Of a stretch of 64,000 nucleotides of DNA, positions 16,782 through 26,895 are shown piece after piece; positions within the stretch are counted from its first letter, which is position 1; every line of letters begins with the position of its first letter. The notes under the pieces are model-generated. The model was not told the origin of the DNA and ran no database searches. It saw only the letters and a list, made by a program, of their open reading frames with translations. The translations under genes were made by a program, and so were the position numbers. The DNA is taken from contig NZ_BNAY01000001.1 in the NCBI RefSeq assembly GCF_014654365.1, forward strand, positions 496,001 through 560,000. Reading direction: 5' to 3'. The DNA comes from Amycolatopsis oliviviridis (GTDB lineage: Bacteria; Actinomycetota; Actinomycetes; Mycobacteriales; Pseudonocardiaceae).

Positions 16782-17830
16782 TTCGCCTCCATCCACGATC
16801 GTTCTCCGAGTGCGTGCCATTCGACGTCGACGGCGCCGGATCCGTTCGGTGCGGCGCCGGGTTCACCGTCGGTGATCGCCGCGACGCGGATCTCGTCACC
16901 GGTCCGCAGGACGCTGACCCTGGCCTGGGACCGGGCGGCGACCAGCGCGGTCATCAGCGGGCCGGTCAGTTCGCGGCGGACCGCGGTCGGCACGGGCGCC
17001 GCTTCGCCGCTGACCGCCAGTGTCACCGTCAGGCCCCGCCGCTCGGCGAGATCGACGCAGGCCGAAACCTCGTGCACCAACGGATCCGGGACGTCGTCGT
17101 TTTCCGCGAACAGCCGTCGTAGCTGCGTCGCGGCGAGCGCGCATCGTCGCCGGACCTCTTCGTCACGCGGGTCCAGGGTGCGGTCGGCCAGACCGGCGAG
17201 CAACGGCAGGGTGGCGCCGAGCTGACCCGCGAACCGGCTCCGCTGGTCGGCTTCCCGCTGTTCGGCGAGCGCCTTGCTGTGCGCTTGCCGGTCCCGTTCG
17301 GCCGAGGCTTCCGCGGCTTCGCCCGCCCTCCGGTTGACGACCCTGATCAGCGTCAGCGTCGCGGCCTGGAAGGCGAGCACGCTGAGCCCGACGATCACCG
17401 CGCTGCCGATCTCGCCGCGATCGGTGGGGGCGGAACCGATCTGCCGGAGGAAGGTGAGCGTCATGTGGAAGACGAGCGCGGCCATCGCGAGCACGGGCCG
17501 GTCCAGCAGCAGTACCAGCATATGCCAGCCTGCGAGGCCGGACGCCCAGTCCCCGTCGCCGAACAGCTGATCCGGGGGCATCGCCCAGGTCGCGGTCGCC
17601 GCCGCGGCGAGGACGACCACCGCTCCCGGGAGTGCGACCGGCCAGGGGACCGGCTTCCAGCGCAGCACCCACCACGCCGCCACGACGAGCACCACCGCGA
17701 GCGCGGCGAACGCGATCCGGCTCGCGGTGTCGTCCAGCCGGACCAGGCTGAGCCCGACCTGGACCACCGCCGTCGCGAGGAGGACCGCGATCCGGCAGCC
17801 GCCGAGTACGCGGTCAGCTGTCTCATTCAT
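16760..17830 (-). CDS. Membrane protein with degenerate histidine-kinase-like ATPase domain
   Basis: 356 residues. The first 170 hold about five hydrophobic segments, followed by a charged, coiled-coil-like helix (about 172-205) and a C-terminal region of sensor-kinase length. Where a NarX-type kinase would have an N box, the sequence reads LMTALVAARSQARVSVL, without the Asn-His signature. A weak ITDGEPG replaces the D-x-G-x-G box, and no H-box is evident. It looks like a pseudo-kinase that could regulate the true kinase encoded just upstream, with which it overlaps by eight bases. A genuine but very divergent kinase is possible. Confidence 0.75.
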   Translation of the reverse strand: MNETADRVLGGCRIAVLLATAVVQVGLSLVRLDDTASRIAFAALAVVLVVAAWWVLRWKPVPWPVALPGAVVVLAAAATATWAMPPDQLFGDGDWASGLAGWHMLVLLLDRPVLAMAALVFHMTLTFLRQIGSAPTDRGEIGSAVIVGLSVLAFQAATLTLIRVVNRRAGEAAEASAERDRQAHSKALAEQREADQRSRFAGQLGATLPLLAGLADRTLDPRDEEVRRRCALAATQLRRLFAENDDVPDPLVHEVSACVDLAERRGLTVTLAVSGEAAPVPTAVRRELTGPLMTALVAARSQARVSVLRTGDEIRVAAITDGEPGAAPNGSGAVDVEWHALGERSWMEAKWRSRPN

Positions 17831-18926
17831 GGGGCCACACCAGATCCACCGTGGTCCCCGCGCCCGGCGCGGAGGTCACCTCGGCCCGGCCGCCCGCCGC
17901 GGCCATGCGTTCGACGAGCGAGCCGCGGACACCCCGCCGCTGCGCCGGGGTCGCCGCCGGGTCGAAACCGCGTCCCTCGTCCCGGACGGTCACGCGGACG
18001 CCGTCCTTCACCGTCAGCCGGGCCTCGCCGACCCCGGCGTGCCTGTCGACGTTCGCCAGCGCCTCCCGGACGGCCCGGACGAGCGCCAGGGCCGCCGACG
18101 CCGGGATCGGCGCGATCGGCGACCACCGCGTCTCGACCTTCACCGGGCTCTGCGCGAGGACGCCGCGCAACGAGGTTTCGAGGTCGACCACGCTGCCGGG
18201 ACCGGATTCGCCGGTGAGGATCGCGAGATCGCGGCGGGCGTATCCGGCGACCTCGGCCGGGTCCGTCGTTTCCCCGCGCTGGGCCACCGTGAGGAGGGTG
18301 GCCGCCGCCGTGTCGTGCAGGACGGCCAGATACTCCCGTTCCTGGCGTCGTCGTTCCACGGCAAGGGATTCCTCCCGCGCCAGCCGGGCACGGCGCTCGC
18401 GGAGAGAGTCGATCCGGCGCGTCGTCCGGGACAGCAGAAGGAACGCTCCCCGCGCGAGGGTGGCTTCGAGCAGCACCCGCAACACCACCGAGAAGCCGTC
18501 CTCGAACCCGAGCGGCACCACCTCGATCGCCAGCAGGCAGGCGACGGCGGGTACGGTGATCTTCGGCGGCCACTCCCATTGGAGGGTGATCGCGGTGATG
18601 GTGAGGACGTTCAGCGCCCACTGGTTCAGTTCGCCCGCTTCGGGCGCGGTCAGGAACTGGGTGCCGCAGATCGCCCCCGCGCGCGTCAGCGTCAGCGCGA
18701 AGGCCACCGGCCTGCCCCGGCCGGTCTTCCCCGCCAGGAGTTCGGCGACCGCGGTGGCCAGCGCCAGCGTGAGCAGGCCGAAGGCCAGCGGGAGTGCGCC
18801 GGTCGGCGTCGCGAGCACCCCGAAAACGCTGATCACCACCAGCCCGGCACCCCGTGCGGGGCCGGCGAACCGGCCGACGACCGTCAAGAACTCCGCTTGG
18901 ACGGAGTTCTCACGATCGGACGGCAC
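17823..18926 (-). CDS. NarX-type sensor histidine kinase
   Basis: 367 residues with four to six N-terminal membrane segments (to about residue 165), a basic linker helix and an HPK7-like dimerisation motif LHDTAAATLLTVA near 205, where the His would be phosphorylated. The catalytic ATPase domain has an N box AVREALANVDRHAG, a G1 box VRDEGRGFDP, a G2-like GVRGSLVERMAAAGG and the closing GAGTTVDLVWP. It is the first gene of an operon with the pseudo-kinase and the LuxR-type regulator. The signal is unknown. Confidence 0.9.
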   Translation of the reverse strand: MPSDRENSVQAEFLTVVGRFAGPARGAGLVVISVFGVLATPTGALPLAFGLLTLALATAVAELLAGKTGRGRPVAFALTLTRAGAICGTQFLTAPEAGELNQWALNVLTITAITLQWEWPPKITVPAVACLLAIEVVPLGFEDGFSVVLRVLLEATLARGAFLLLSRTTRRIDSLRERRARLAREESLAVERRRQEREYLAVLHDTAAATLLTVAQRGETTDPAEVAGYARRDLAILTGESGPGSVVDLETSLRGVLAQSPVKVETRWSPIAPIPASAALALVRAVREALANVDRHAGVGEARLTVKDGVRVTVRDEGRGFDPAATPAQRRGVRGSLVERMAAAGGRAEVTSAPGAGTTVDLVWPHE

Positions 18927-18951
18927 GGGCAGCAGTCAAGCAGGCGAACGG

Positions 18952-19851
18952 TCACCGCACCACCGCGGGGGAGGAGGCGGCCGGGCGGACGAGGACGGGC
19001 GCGCCGGTCCCGTCGGCGGGCACCGCGTGGATCGCCTTGTCCCGGCCGTAGGCGACGGTCCGGTCGTCCAGCCACTGTGGCTGGTCGTCCAGATGCGCCG
19101 GGTCGGCGAGCGGGACGTCGCGGCCGTCCACGAGGGACAGCACGTGTAGCCGCCAGCGGTCGCCGTCCCGGAACTTGTAGGCGACGCGGGTGCCGTCCGG
19201 CGAGAGCGACGGGCATTCGACGTTACGCCGCAGCGAGGTCAGCGTCCGGCTTCCGAGATCGCCCCGTACCAGCCAGGTGCCGCCCGCCGATCTGGCGGTG
19301 GCGTAGAACGTCCGATCGTCGCGGGCGAAGGTCACGCCCCAGTAGTTCAGATCCTGTCCCTCGTACGGTTTCCCGTCCACGACGAGCGCGAAGTCCTCCA
19401 GGGAGCCGTAGTGGTTTCCGGTGGCCAGGTCGAAGATCCCGGCGGTCGTGGAGAACGTGCCCGCCCCGCCCAGGTAGGAGTCGCCGGCCCGGAACACCGT
19501 CCAGCCCACCAGCCGTCCGGACGGCGACACCCGGACCCGCGACGGCGTCCCCCATTCGGAGATCCGCCGCGGTTCGGCCCCCGGTTTCGTGACGACCAGC
19601 TCGGCCTGGTCGGGGATCGCCGTCGCGCGCAGGCACGCCAGCGTCCCCGCGGCGACGTCGACGCGCTGACAGGACGGCCCGACGCGGTCGTCCTGCCGCA
19701 CCCGGCCCGACTCGTCCACGGAGATCATCCCGCCGTGGGCCAGGTCCAGCTGCTGTTCCGCGACCGCGTCGCCGGAGCGGAGCCCGACGAAGACCGCCCC
19801 GGCCGCCACGGTGAGCACCACGGCGGCGATTCCCGCCCATGTCCGTTTCAT
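18952..19851 (-). CDS. Secreted/anchored TolB-like beta-propeller protein
   Basis: 299 residues with one N-terminal hydrophobic segment (MKRTWAGIAAVVLTVAAGAVFVG) that serves as signal peptide or anchor. The rest consists of WD40/PD40-like beta-propeller repeats, for example RVRVSPSGRLVGWTVF and CPSLSPDGTRVAYKF near 215, each with the S-P-S/D-G turn of TolB-type blades. The start overlaps the stop of the transporter at 19848, so the two are co-transcribed. No catalytic residues are apparent; an extracytoplasmic binding role is likely. The start at 19851 is chosen because it begins the signal sequence. Confidence 0.8.
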   Translation of the reverse strand: MKRTWAGIAAVVLTVAAGAVFVGLRSGDAVAEQQLDLAHGGMISVDESGRVRQDDRVGPSCQRVDVAAGTLACLRATAIPDQAELVVTKPGAEPRRISEWGTPSRVRVSPSGRLVGWTVFRAGDSYLGGAGTFSTTAGIFDLATGNHYGSLEDFALVVDGKPYEGQDLNYWGVTFARDDRTFYATARSAGGTWLVRGDLGSRTLTSLRRNVECPSLSPDGTRVAYKFRDGDRWRLHVLSLVDGRDVPLADPAHLDDQPQWLDDRTVAYGRDKAIHAVPADGTGAPVLVRPAASSPAVVR

Positions 19852-21062
19852 TTCACCCTCGTTCCGGCCAGGACCGACACCAGCAACACCACGGCGAAGA
19901 CCGCGAACGCGGGCCGCAGCGCAGTCCCCGCCGCGAGCGCGCCGAACAGGACCGCGCCCGCCGCCCTGGCGAGTGACTGTCCTGTTTGGACGAAAGCCAG
20001 ACCGGTGGCCCGCAACGACTCCGGTACCAGCGGCGACGCGTGTGCCATCAGCACGCCGTCCGTGCACGCGTAGAACACGCCGTGTGCGGTCAGGACGACC
20101 GCCGCGACGAGCCATCCGCTCGCGGAAGCGGCCAAGACGACGTACGCGGCGAGCAGCACGACGTGGCCGCCGAGGAACACCTTCCACCGTCCGGCCCGAT
20201 CGGCGAGCCGTCCGATCGGCGACGCCAGAGCCATAAACGCGAGCGCCGTCGCCAGCGGTAGCAGGGGGAGCGCCGACGGCGGCAGCCCGGCGGACTGCTG
20301 GACGCCCACGAACAGGAACATGTCGCCGACCGTGCAGACGCCGAGCGACGCGGCCGCCAGGCACGTGCCGCGCAGGCCGGGCTGACGCAGCAGGGCGAGA
20401 CCTTCCGGCAGCCGCACCCGCGACCGCTCCGCCGTCCCGGCGGGGGCCCGGACGAACATCGCCAGCACGATCACCGCGATCACGGCGAGGCAGAAGCTCA
20501 CCCCGAACACCGCCGGATAGTCGCCGACGAGGACGGTCAGCAGCCCGAAGGCGATGATCGGCCCGAGCAGCGCGCCGGCGGTGTCCATCGCGCGATGGAC
20601 ACCGAACGCGCGGCCCAGGCCGTCGGCAGGGGTGGCGAGGGTGATCATCGCGTCCCGGGGCGCGGTACGGATGCCCTTGCCCGCGCGATCGGCGCCGATC
20701 ACCAGGCCGATCGCGCCGAGCGAGGAACCGGCGGCGGGGAAGGCGAGTTTGGTCGCCGCCGAAAGGCCGTAGCCCACCAGGGCCACGGCCTTCGGACGGC
20801 CGAGGCGGTCGGCGAACCAGCCGCCCGCCAGCCGCAACAACGCCGTCGCACCCGTGTAGAGCCCGTCGATCGCGCCCAGCTGCAGGTAGCCGACGCCGAG
20901 CCCGTAGACGAGGTACATCGGGAGGACGGCTGTGACCATTTCGGCGGACATGTCCGTGATCAGGCTGACCACGCCCAGGCCGAGCACGGTGGCGGGTACG
21001 GCGTGCTTCGCGCGCCCGGCGGGCCGGGCGGGGTCAGTGGAGCGAACACTGGAGAGGTACAT
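19848..21062 (-). CDS. Major facilitator superfamily transporter
   Basis: A 404-residue, twelve-helix MFS protein. After a cytoplasmic leader, helix one contains LGVVSLITDMSAEMVTAVLP, the motif of the subgroup annotated as YjjL/EmrD-like efflux carriers. Motif A is WFADRLGRPKAVALVGY, and a second copy in the C-half is SPIGRLADRAGRWKVFLGG. The strongly conserved GADRAGKGIRTAPRDAM segment is typical of this subgroup. The substrate is unknown. It is coupled with the propeller protein downstream. Confidence 0.9.
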   Translation of the reverse strand: MYLSSVRSTDPARPAGRAKHAVPATVLGLGVVSLITDMSAEMVTAVLPMYLVYGLGVGYLQLGAIDGLYTGATALLRLAGGWFADRLGRPKAVALVGYGLSAATKLAFPAAGSSLGAIGLVIGADRAGKGIRTAPRDAMITLATPADGLGRAFGVHRAMDTAGALLGPIIAFGLLTVLVGDYPAVFGVSFCLAVIAVIVLAMFVRAPAGTAERSRVRLPEGLALLRQPGLRGTCLAAASLGVCTVGDMFLFVGVQQSAGLPPSALPLLPLATALAFMALASPIGRLADRAGRWKVFLGGHVVLLAAYVVLAASASGWLVAAVVLTAHGVFYACTDGVLMAHASPLVPESLRATGLAFVQTGQSLARAAGAVLFGALAAGTALRPAFAVFAVVLLVSVLAGTRVK

Positions 21063-21078
21063 GTCCGGCCTTCCCTCG

Positions 21079-23199
21079 CTAGGCGGTGACGCGGACGTCG
21101 TCGACCGCGGACTCCCACAGCGACACGGTGCTCGCGTCGGCGGCCTCGACCACCAGTCGCACGCTCCGCCCGGCGAACGACGCCAGGTCGGCCGTGCCGC
21201 TCTGCCAGGCCCCGGCGACCTCGGTCGCGGCGCCGAGTTTCTCGAACACCGTCGTCGCCGTGGTGCCGTCGAGCACGCGGAGCCGCAGGTAGTCGGCGGA
21301 GGTCGCGTTGTCGCCGTGCGCGAAGGTGTAGGAGAACGTCAGCTTCCCGCCCGCGGGCACGGTGAACGCCGGTGAGGTCATCGACGACACCCCGCCGTCG
21401 AGGTCGTCGGCGCCGTACTCGGATCCGGCCAGCCGCCCGGTGACCAGGCAGTTCGCGCCACTGGGCGTGTCACCGCGTTGCTTGATCTGGTTGCTGTAGG
21501 TCGACGTCGTCTGCTCGGGATCGCCGCGTTCCCATTTGCCCGACGTGGCGGTGTCCGTCGCGGCCGCGTTGACCTGCCAGCCCTTGTCGGTCTCGAAGTC
21601 GTCGGCGAACGCCTCACCGCCGCCCGAGCCCACGCTGACGGCCACCTTCGCGGTCTGGCTGACTGAACCGGAGGACCCGGTGACCGTGGCGGTCGCCGAT
21701 CCGCTCGCCGAGTCCGACGCGGTCAAGGTCAGCGTCGCGGTCGCGGTGCCGTTGGCGGGCGGGGTGACCGACGACGGCGAGATCGTGCCGGTGACTCCCG
21801 AGGGCAGCTCCGAGACCGACAGGGCGGTGGCCGAAGAGAAGCCGCCGGTGCTGCCGACGCTCACCGAAACCGACGCCGTCCCGCCCGGCTTCACCGAAAC
21901 CGACGACGGGCTGGTGCCGACGGAGAACGCGGGGGAGGAGACGCCCTTCTTGCATTTGCCGGTCGTCGTGTCGGTGAAGGTCCGGCCCGACACCGGCACG
22001 AAGTCGCTGCGGTAGTCGGACGCGGTCAAGGTCAGCCTGCTCACGCCGAAGGTGTTGGTGTTGCCCACTTCCTGTACGGCGGCCGACGACTGGTCGAAGT
22101 TGTAGTAACCCCGGCCGCCGGTGCCGATCAGCAGCTGGCGGACGCCGTTGACGTCGTCGCGCTTCCCGTCGGGCCGCGACGGCGCGAACCGCTGGTAGTT
22201 GTGATCGTGCCCGACGACGATCAGGTCCGCTTTCGCGTCGTACAGCGTCTGGAAGAACGGGTTCACCGACGTGTCGTCGCCGTGGGTTCCGCGGCTGAAC
22301 CGCGGGTGGTGGAAGTACGCGGCCGTGCACGGTTTGGTGCTCGCCGCGAGGTCGTTCTTGAGCCAGGTCACCTGCGCCGAACCGCTGCTGTGGGTGATGT
22401 TCGAATTGAGCGCAACGAAATGCCAGTCGCCGACGTCGAAGCTGTAGTAGCCCTTGCCGCGTTCACCGGCCCGCGTGCCGAAGTAGTCGAAGTAGCCCGA
22501 GGCGCCGGAGGTCTTGTACTCGTGGTTCCCGGGTGTCGGGTAGGTGATGGACCTGAACTGGCCGTAGTACGGGTCGAACTTGCTCTTGTATTCGGACAGC
22601 GAGCCCGAGTCGTAGGCGTTGTCCCCGGCGAGGATCAGCGCCTGCGGGTTCATGTTCTTGATCAGCGGGGCGGTCTGGTTGCACGAAGACCCGCAGACGT
22701 CGCCGACGGCGGCGACGGTCGTGGTCGCCTCGGAGAGCGGACGGGCACCCGACTGATAGGAGTCGATGGCGAACCGGCTGGCGGGGTCGGACAGCGCTGC
22801 CGAGACCCGCACGCAGTCGCCCTCGAAGGCCCGGGTGTGGAAGGCCTTGCCCGGCCAGTGCTGGGCGGTGAGGGTGAACGAACCGGCCCGGCTGCCGGTC
22901 AGCGTCACGGAGTCGTTGCCGCGCAAGGAAAGCTCGGTGAACCGGACGCGCAACCACTGTGCGCCGGCAGCGCAGACGGAACGGGGCGAGGCGGCCTGAG
23001 CGGACACCGACACGGGACCGCCGGTGACACCGGACTCGACCAGTTGCGGAACCTGATCGGCCACTTCGGGAACGGCGGGCGGTGCGGCTTCGCCCGGCTG
23101 TGGCTGGGCGGCGACCAGGAAGGCCCCGGCCGCCAGAGCGGAGGTCGCGACGGCGAGCGTCCGGTGGCGCCATCGTCGCTGTCTTGTCGCTGAGCACAT
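21079..23199 (-). CDS. Secreted purple-acid-phosphatase-like metallophosphoesterase
   Basis: A 706-residue exported enzyme with a Sec-type signal (basic start, hydrophobic core, cleavage near AQPQPGEAA). The metallophosphoesterase domain (about 160-400) carries the purple acid phosphatase motifs in order: [35 protein letters not shown] and GHDHNYQRF, which supply the dinuclear metal ligands. Ser/Thr/Gly-rich linkers and an Ig-like segment (about 430-530) follow, then a C-terminal beta-sandwich (about 540-706) with [11 protein letters not shown] and [11 protein letters not shown], similar to MAM/carbohydrate-binding-type domains. The role is probably phosphate scavenging outside the cell. The gene is monocistronic with its own upstream gap. 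Confidence 0.88.
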   Translation of the reverse strand: MCSATRQRRWRHRTLAVATSALAAGAFLVAAQPQPGEAAPPAVPEVADQVPQLVESGVTGGPVSVSAQAASPRSVCAAGAQWLRVRFTELSLRGNDSVTLTGSRAGSFTLTAQHWPGKAFHTRAFEGDCVRVSAALSDPASRFAIDSYQSGARPLSEATTTVAAVGDVCGSSCNQTAPLIKNMNPQALILAGDNAYDSGSLSEYKSKFDPYYGQFRSITYPTPGNHEYKTSGASGYFDYFGTRAGERGKGYYSFDVGDWHFVALNSNITHSSGSAQVTWLKNDLAASTKPCTAAYFHHPRFSRGTHGDDTSVNPFFQTLYDAKADLIVVGHDHNYQRFAPSRPDGKRDDVNGVRQLLIGTGGRGYYNFDQSSAAVQEVGNTNTFGVSRLTLTASDYRSDFVPVSGRTFTDTTTGKCKKGVSSPAFSVGTSPSSVSVKPGGTASVSVSVGSTGGFSSATALSVSELPSGVTGTISPSSVTPPANGTATATLTLTASDSASGSATATVTGSSGSVSQTAKVAVSVGSGGGEAFADDFETDKGWQVNAAATDTATSGKWERGDPEQTTSTYSNQIKQRGDTPSGANCLVTGRLAGSEYGADDLDGGVSSMTSPAFTVPAGGKLTFSYTFAHGDNATSADYLRLRVLDGTTATTVFEKLGAATEVAGAWQSGTADLASFAGRSVRLVVEAADASTVSLWESAVDDVRVTA

Positions 23200-23251
23200 G
23201 GGAATCCTCTTCCGGCTATGAAGGGAGGACGATCAATTCGGGAATATGCAG

Positions 23252-23267
23252 GGAATCCCGGGATTCC
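23252..23267. promoter_or_regulatory. 16-bp perfect palindrome upstream of the phosphoesterase
   Basis: GGAATCCCGGGATTCC is a perfect 16-base dyad in the 190-base gap between the phosphoesterase (start 23199, minus) and the helix-turn-helix gene (start 23390, plus). It is the only strong symmetry I see in that gap, so it is a candidate operator for either gene. The rest of the gap shows no reading frame with coding character. Confidence 0.4.
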
Positions 23268-23389
23268 TCCGACCCTAATCACGGCCGGGCCGTCGTCAAC
23301 GAAAAGCCGTTCGGGACGCTGGACAACTCTGAACGGACCAGGGTTCACCCGACGAAAGTCGGGCGTTTCGGGCGGTACGCTACGCCTTC

Positions 23390-24289
23390 ATGACGAGCAC
23401 CGTTCCGGCGGAATTCGGAGCCGCTCTGCGCGCCGCGATCGAGCGCAGCGGGCTGAGTCTCAACGAGATCAGCCGTCGTCTGCGCGCCAGGGAGACGCCG
23501 GTCAGCATCAGCGCGCTCAGTTACTGGCAGAACGGGGAGAACCGGCCCGAGCGGGCCAGTTCGCTCGCCGCCGTCACCGCGCTGGAAGCCATTCTCGGTC
23601 AGCGGCCCGAAACGTTCACCGGCCTGCTGGGACCGCGGCGGCCACGCGGCAAGGTGAACCACCGATCAGTGGCCTACGACCAGGTGTGGCGCCATCCGGA
23701 GACGTTCGCGCGCGCGTTGGCCAAAGTGGATGCGACGCCGGAGGATCTCGACACTCCACACCGGATCTCGCAGTACGTGTCGTTCCGGGTCGACGGCGGC
23801 GGTCACGAAGAGTCGATGCGGGTCCGGCGGCTGATCCGCGCCGATCACGACGGCACTCACCGGTTCCTGTTCGTGATCCGTTGCTCCAGTCTCACCAGGG
23901 AACCGGTGGTGCTGTTCACCGAGGGCTGCAGCCCTTCGCGGTTCCGCGCGGACGTCCCGTCGTCCACCTGCGCCTTCGAATTCATGTTGGATCGGACCCT
24001 GTCCGCGGGAGAGCTGGCTTTCGTGGCGTTCGGCGTCCGGTTCCCGCCGGGACAGACCGGGATGCACACTCAGATGGCCATCTTCCGGCCCGCGAGAGAT
24101 CTCGCGTTGAGCATCGAGTTCGAACCGGACCGCCTGCCCCGGCGATGCGTCGCGTTCTTCCAGCCGCGCTGCGCCGCACCGCTGGAAGAACGCGGAGAGA
24201 CGACCTTCGACCAGGGAAACTCCACTTTTCAGTTCATCACCCTCGACCCGCTTCCCGGGCAATACGGAATTCGGTGGAGCTGGACCTGA
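23390..24289 (+). CDS. Helix-turn-helix (XRE-like) protein with C-terminal sensing region
   Basis: 299 residues. Residues 8-65 form a lambda-repressor-like helix-turn-helix: [20 protein letters not shown], then [16 protein letters not shown] as recognition helix and following loop. The remaining 230 residues are beta-rich without a domain I can name. The protein ends in [17 protein letters not shown]. It is encoded divergently from the phosphoesterase and just upstream of the surface protein at 24340, so it may regulate either. Similar proteins recur in actinomycetes as uncharacterised regulators. Confidence 0.75.
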   Translation: MTSTVPAEFGAALRAAIERSGLSLNEISRRLRARETPVSISALSYWQNGENRPERASSLAAVTALEAILGQRPETFTGLLGPRRPRGKVNHRSVAYDQVWRHPETFARALAKVDATPEDLDTPHRISQYVSFRVDGGGHEESMRVRRLIRADHDGTHRFLFVIRCSSLTREPVVLFTEGCSPSRFRADVPSSTCAFEFMLDRTLSAGELAFVAFGVRFPPGQTGMHTQMAIFRPARDLALSIEFEPDRLPRRCVAFFQPRCAAPLEERGETTFDQGNSTFQFITLDPLPGQYGIRWSWT

Positions 24290-24339
24290 AACCACCCGGT
24301 CGGGGGTATTTCCGGATTCCGATTGTGTTCATCCGGTCG

Positions 24340-26010
24340 ATGGGCATGAGAATCGCCCACATGCGTGCAAGGCGATTCGCGTCCATTTCTGCCGGTGCCG
24401 CCGCCGCGGTGTGCGTGGCGGCCCTGGTGGTCACCGATGGCGCGGTCGCCGCCCCCTTGCCGGGCGGACTGGGACCGTGCGTCGGTTCGGCCTGTCCCGG
24501 CAAGTACCCGCCGGTGAACAATCAGGACTACGCCGGCCGGGACAACGGCATCAACGTCTATGTCGGCGGTGAATTCCAGGTACGCGAAGCGGCGGCGGAA
24601 GCCGAAGGCCGAGTCGTCGTCCTCGGTGATTTCGACATGGCGAAACGAGCGGGTGCGTCCGCCATCTACAACGTCGGCATCGCCGGTGTCGGATCACGGG
24701 TCCCGCCGCCGGACGGCGCGGACTTCCTGACCACCGGGGGCAACGTCAGCGTCGCGGCCGACCAGCGGCTGCTCGCCGACGGCGGCGTCGTCCGGCACGC
24801 GGGAACCGTCACCGGGACGGTGACCGGCACGCTCGAAAAAGACCCCGACGCGGCGAAACCCTACGTGGGCCTGCGCGAGGATCTTCGGGTGGCGAGCAAG
24901 TGCTACGCCAGGGAAGGCACCACGCCGCGCCCGGCCACGGGCACGGCACGCAACGAGGGATACCGCACCCTGTTCACCGGGGACGGGAAATCCGCGTTGC
25001 AGGTGTTCAACGTCGACTTCGACCTGGCGTCGGCCACTGGCGGCATGCAGGGCATCGAATTCGAAGGCATCCCGGCCGGGGCGACGATCCTGGTCAACAT
25101 GGTGGGCGCAGCCCGGACGATCAACACCTACACCGGTGACCTCAACGACCAGGACCCGCTGAACAAACTGCGGGAACGGCTGCTGTGGAACTTCCCGGAC
25201 GCCACCAAGGTGAAGATCGCCGGTGGCGCCCAGTTCCAGGGAAGCGTGCTGATCGGCGAGCCGGGCAGCACCGCGACCGTCACCGCGTCCGGCATGAACG
25301 GCCGCTTCTTCACCACGGGTTCGCTGGTCCACAGCTCCGAGGCAGGCGGTGGTGGCGGGCAGGAGTTCCACGCCTACCCGTTCACCGGCGACCTGCCCGA
25401 ATGCGGCAGCACGCCGACCACGACACCGAGCAGCTCGACCTCGACCTCCACGTCATCTTCGTCGTCGTCCAGTTCGACGAGCCCGACCACGACCAGCAGC
25501 TCGCCGACGAGCAGCAGTTCGACCACGACCAGCAGCAGCTCGACTTCGCCGACGTCGACTTCCAGCTCGCCGACCTCGACCACGTCCACGTCCACCACTC
25601 CGACGTCGACCACGTCGTCGAGCCAGACGAGCAGTTCGACGTCCAGCAGCACCACGTCGAGCAGCAGCTCGTCCAGCCCGACGTCGTCGAGCAATACCTC
25701 GTCGAGTTCCACCTCCAGCAGCAGCGCCACCACGTCGTCGAGCCCGACCAGTTCGAGCAGCGCGTCGTCGAGCAGCACTTCGCCGACCACCAGCAGTTCC
25801 TCGAGCACCACGCCGGGACCTGGAGTGACCACGTACACGACACCGGGGCAGCCGGGGGCGAGCACTCCGGGCGGCGGGCCGACCGACAGCGGCCCGCTGG
25901 CCTCCACCGGTAGCGACATCCGCGGACTGCTGGTCTCCGGCGGGTTCCTGCTGCTCCTCGGCGGCGCGCTGGTGGCCCTCACGATCAGGTCGAGGCGCCG
26001 AGAGTCCTGA
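24340..26010 (+). CDS. Choice-of-anchor-A surface protein with Ser/Thr stalk and LAxTG anchor
   Basis: 556 residues. A Sec signal peptide ([20 protein letters not shown]) precedes a beta-helical domain (about 45-350) whose [22 protein letters not shown] and [14 protein letters not shown] motifs match the choice-of-anchor-A fold of adhesins and ice-binding-like proteins. Residues about 360-490 are almost entirely Ser and Thr and form an extended stalk. The C-terminus has LASTG, a hydrophobic helix [20 protein letters not shown] and a basic tail RSRRRES, the sorting signal for class E sortases, which prefer LAxTG. No sortase gene lies in the window. Starts at 24346 and 24361 are also possible. 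The last 26 bases overlap the convergent gene at 25985. Confidence 0.85.
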   Translation: MGMRIAHMRARRFASISAGAAAAVCVAALVVTDGAVAAPLPGGLGPCVGSACPGKYPPVNNQDYAGRDNGINVYVGGEFQVREAAAEAEGRVVVLGDFDMAKRAGASAIYNVGIAGVGSRVPPPDGADFLTTGGNVSVAADQRLLADGGVVRHAGTVTGTVTGTLEKDPDAAKPYVGLREDLRVASKCYAREGTTPRPATGTARNEGYRTLFTGDGKSALQVFNVDFDLASATGGMQGIEFEGIPAGATILVNMVGAARTINTYTGDLNDQDPLNKLRERLLWNFPDATKVKIAGGAQFQGSVLIGEPGSTATVTASGMNGRFFTTGSLVHSSEAGGGGGQEFHAYPFTGDLPECGSTPTTTPSSSTSTSTSSSSSSSSTSPTTTSSSPTSSSSTTTSSSSTSPTSTSSSPTSTTSTSTTPTSTTSSSQTSSSTSSSTTSSSSSSSPTSSSNTSSSSTSSSSATTSSSPTSSSSASSSSTSPTTSSSSSTTPGPGVTTYTTPGQPGASTPGGGPTDSGPLASTGSDIRGLLVSGGFLLLLGGALVALTIRSRRRES

Positions 26011-26881
26011 GCGCGGTGTCGATGACGTCGCGGCGGTCCGCCAGCAGGGCCTCCGCGGCGGTGCGGCCCGTCGCGGCCAGGTAGGCGTCGACGAGGCGGT
26101 TGCCGACCGCGTACCCGGCGCCGGTCGGCAAGCCGACGGGAGTGGCGCCGTAGCGAGCGGCGGTCTCGTCGCCGTGCACCCAGGCCGTGAAGTTCCGCAT
26201 GCCGGTGATCTCCAGCCCGGAGACGACCTTTACGAACACGGCGTCGTCATGCAGATGCGGCACGCCGATGCGGGCGTAGCCGAGTTCGTCGCCGTACAAC
26301 TGACGGGCGAACGCGTCGGCCAGCCCTTCGGACACGATCTGCTCGCCGACGGTGACCGTCGCCGGATCCCAGATCACCCCGCCGGGGCTGTAGCGGAGGT
26401 TGTGGTTCAGTTCGTGGACCGCCGTGGCCTCCAGACGTGCCAGGTTCTCCGGATACGGCCAGAAGTTGAGGTGGATGTAGCCGGACACACTGCCGTTCGC
26501 CGTCATCCCCAGGTTCGGGCCCATGAAATGCCCGTCGCCCGGATCACCCAGCACGGTGAGGACGGTGATGTCCGGGACCGCGAGCCCGGGTGTCGCCGCG
26601 AGCTGCGCGGTGACAGCGTCGTCGAGCGCTCTCCGGATACGGTTCCAGGCGTCGGCTTCGTGCAGGGCTTCCAGCGCTTCGAGGCAGCGTTCCTCGTCGC
26701 GGTCGAGCGGGAACCCGGAACTCATCGCGTGCATCGCGACGAGGTCGACGTCGCCGGGGAAGTAGTGGTACATGCCGGCGGCGGGTTCGGCCATCGCCTT
26801 GAACAGGGCGGCGCGGTCCGCCTGCGGCGCGCGCAGGATCTCGCGCATCGCGGGGTAGGTGTCGAGGACCTTGATCGTCAT
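25985..26881 (-). CDS. DUF2268-type putative zinc peptidase
   Basis: 298 residues with the zincin motif HELNH in [15 protein letters not shown] and a downstream [13 protein letters not shown] glutamate that would complete the metal site, the arrangement of DUF2268 proteins. [23 protein letters not shown] is typical of the family. It has no signal peptide, so it is cytoplasmic. The ATG at 26881 is chosen because it starts [12 protein letters not shown]; the extra upstream codons overlap a MerR-type promoter. Its substrate is unknown. The 3' end overlaps the surface-protein gene convergently. Confidence 0.85.
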   Translation of the reverse strand: MTIKVLDTYPAMREILRAPQADRAALFKAMAEPAAGMYHYFPGDVDLVAMHAMSSGFPLDRDEERCLEALEALHEADAWNRIRRALDDAVTAQLAATPGLAVPDITVLTVLGDPGDGHFMGPNLGMTANGSVSGYIHLNFWPYPENLARLEATAVHELNHNLRYSPGGVIWDPATVTVGEQIVSEGLADAFARQLYGDELGYARIGVPHLHDDAVFVKVVSGLEITGMRNFTAWVHGDETAARYGATPVGLPTGAGYAVGNRLVDAYLAATGRTAAEALLADRRDVIDTALRTLGAST

Positions 26882-26895
26882 GAGAGTGACGGTAA

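Noticed and set aside
18952..20364. N-terminal extension of the propeller protein into the MFS gene
   Set aside because: Codons upstream of 19851 overlap the transporter gene and lack sense. A clear signal-peptide start exists at 19851.
23343..23353. GTTCACCCGAC resembling one unit of a Streptomyces PHO box near the phosphoesterase
   Set aside because: PHO boxes need at least two 11-base units in tandem and only one is present. It is also on the far side of the gap from the phosphatase start.
23218..24339. Long N-terminal extension of the surface protein
   Set aside because: It overlaps the helix-turn-helix gene in another frame and reads as an Arg-rich shadow. The signal peptide starts at 24340-24361.
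25374..25982. Antisense frames over the Ser/Thr stalk (Leu/Val/Asp-rich or Cys/Trp/Ser-rich proteins)
   Set aside because: They are produced by the repetitive codons of the stalk region and have no start signal or family features.
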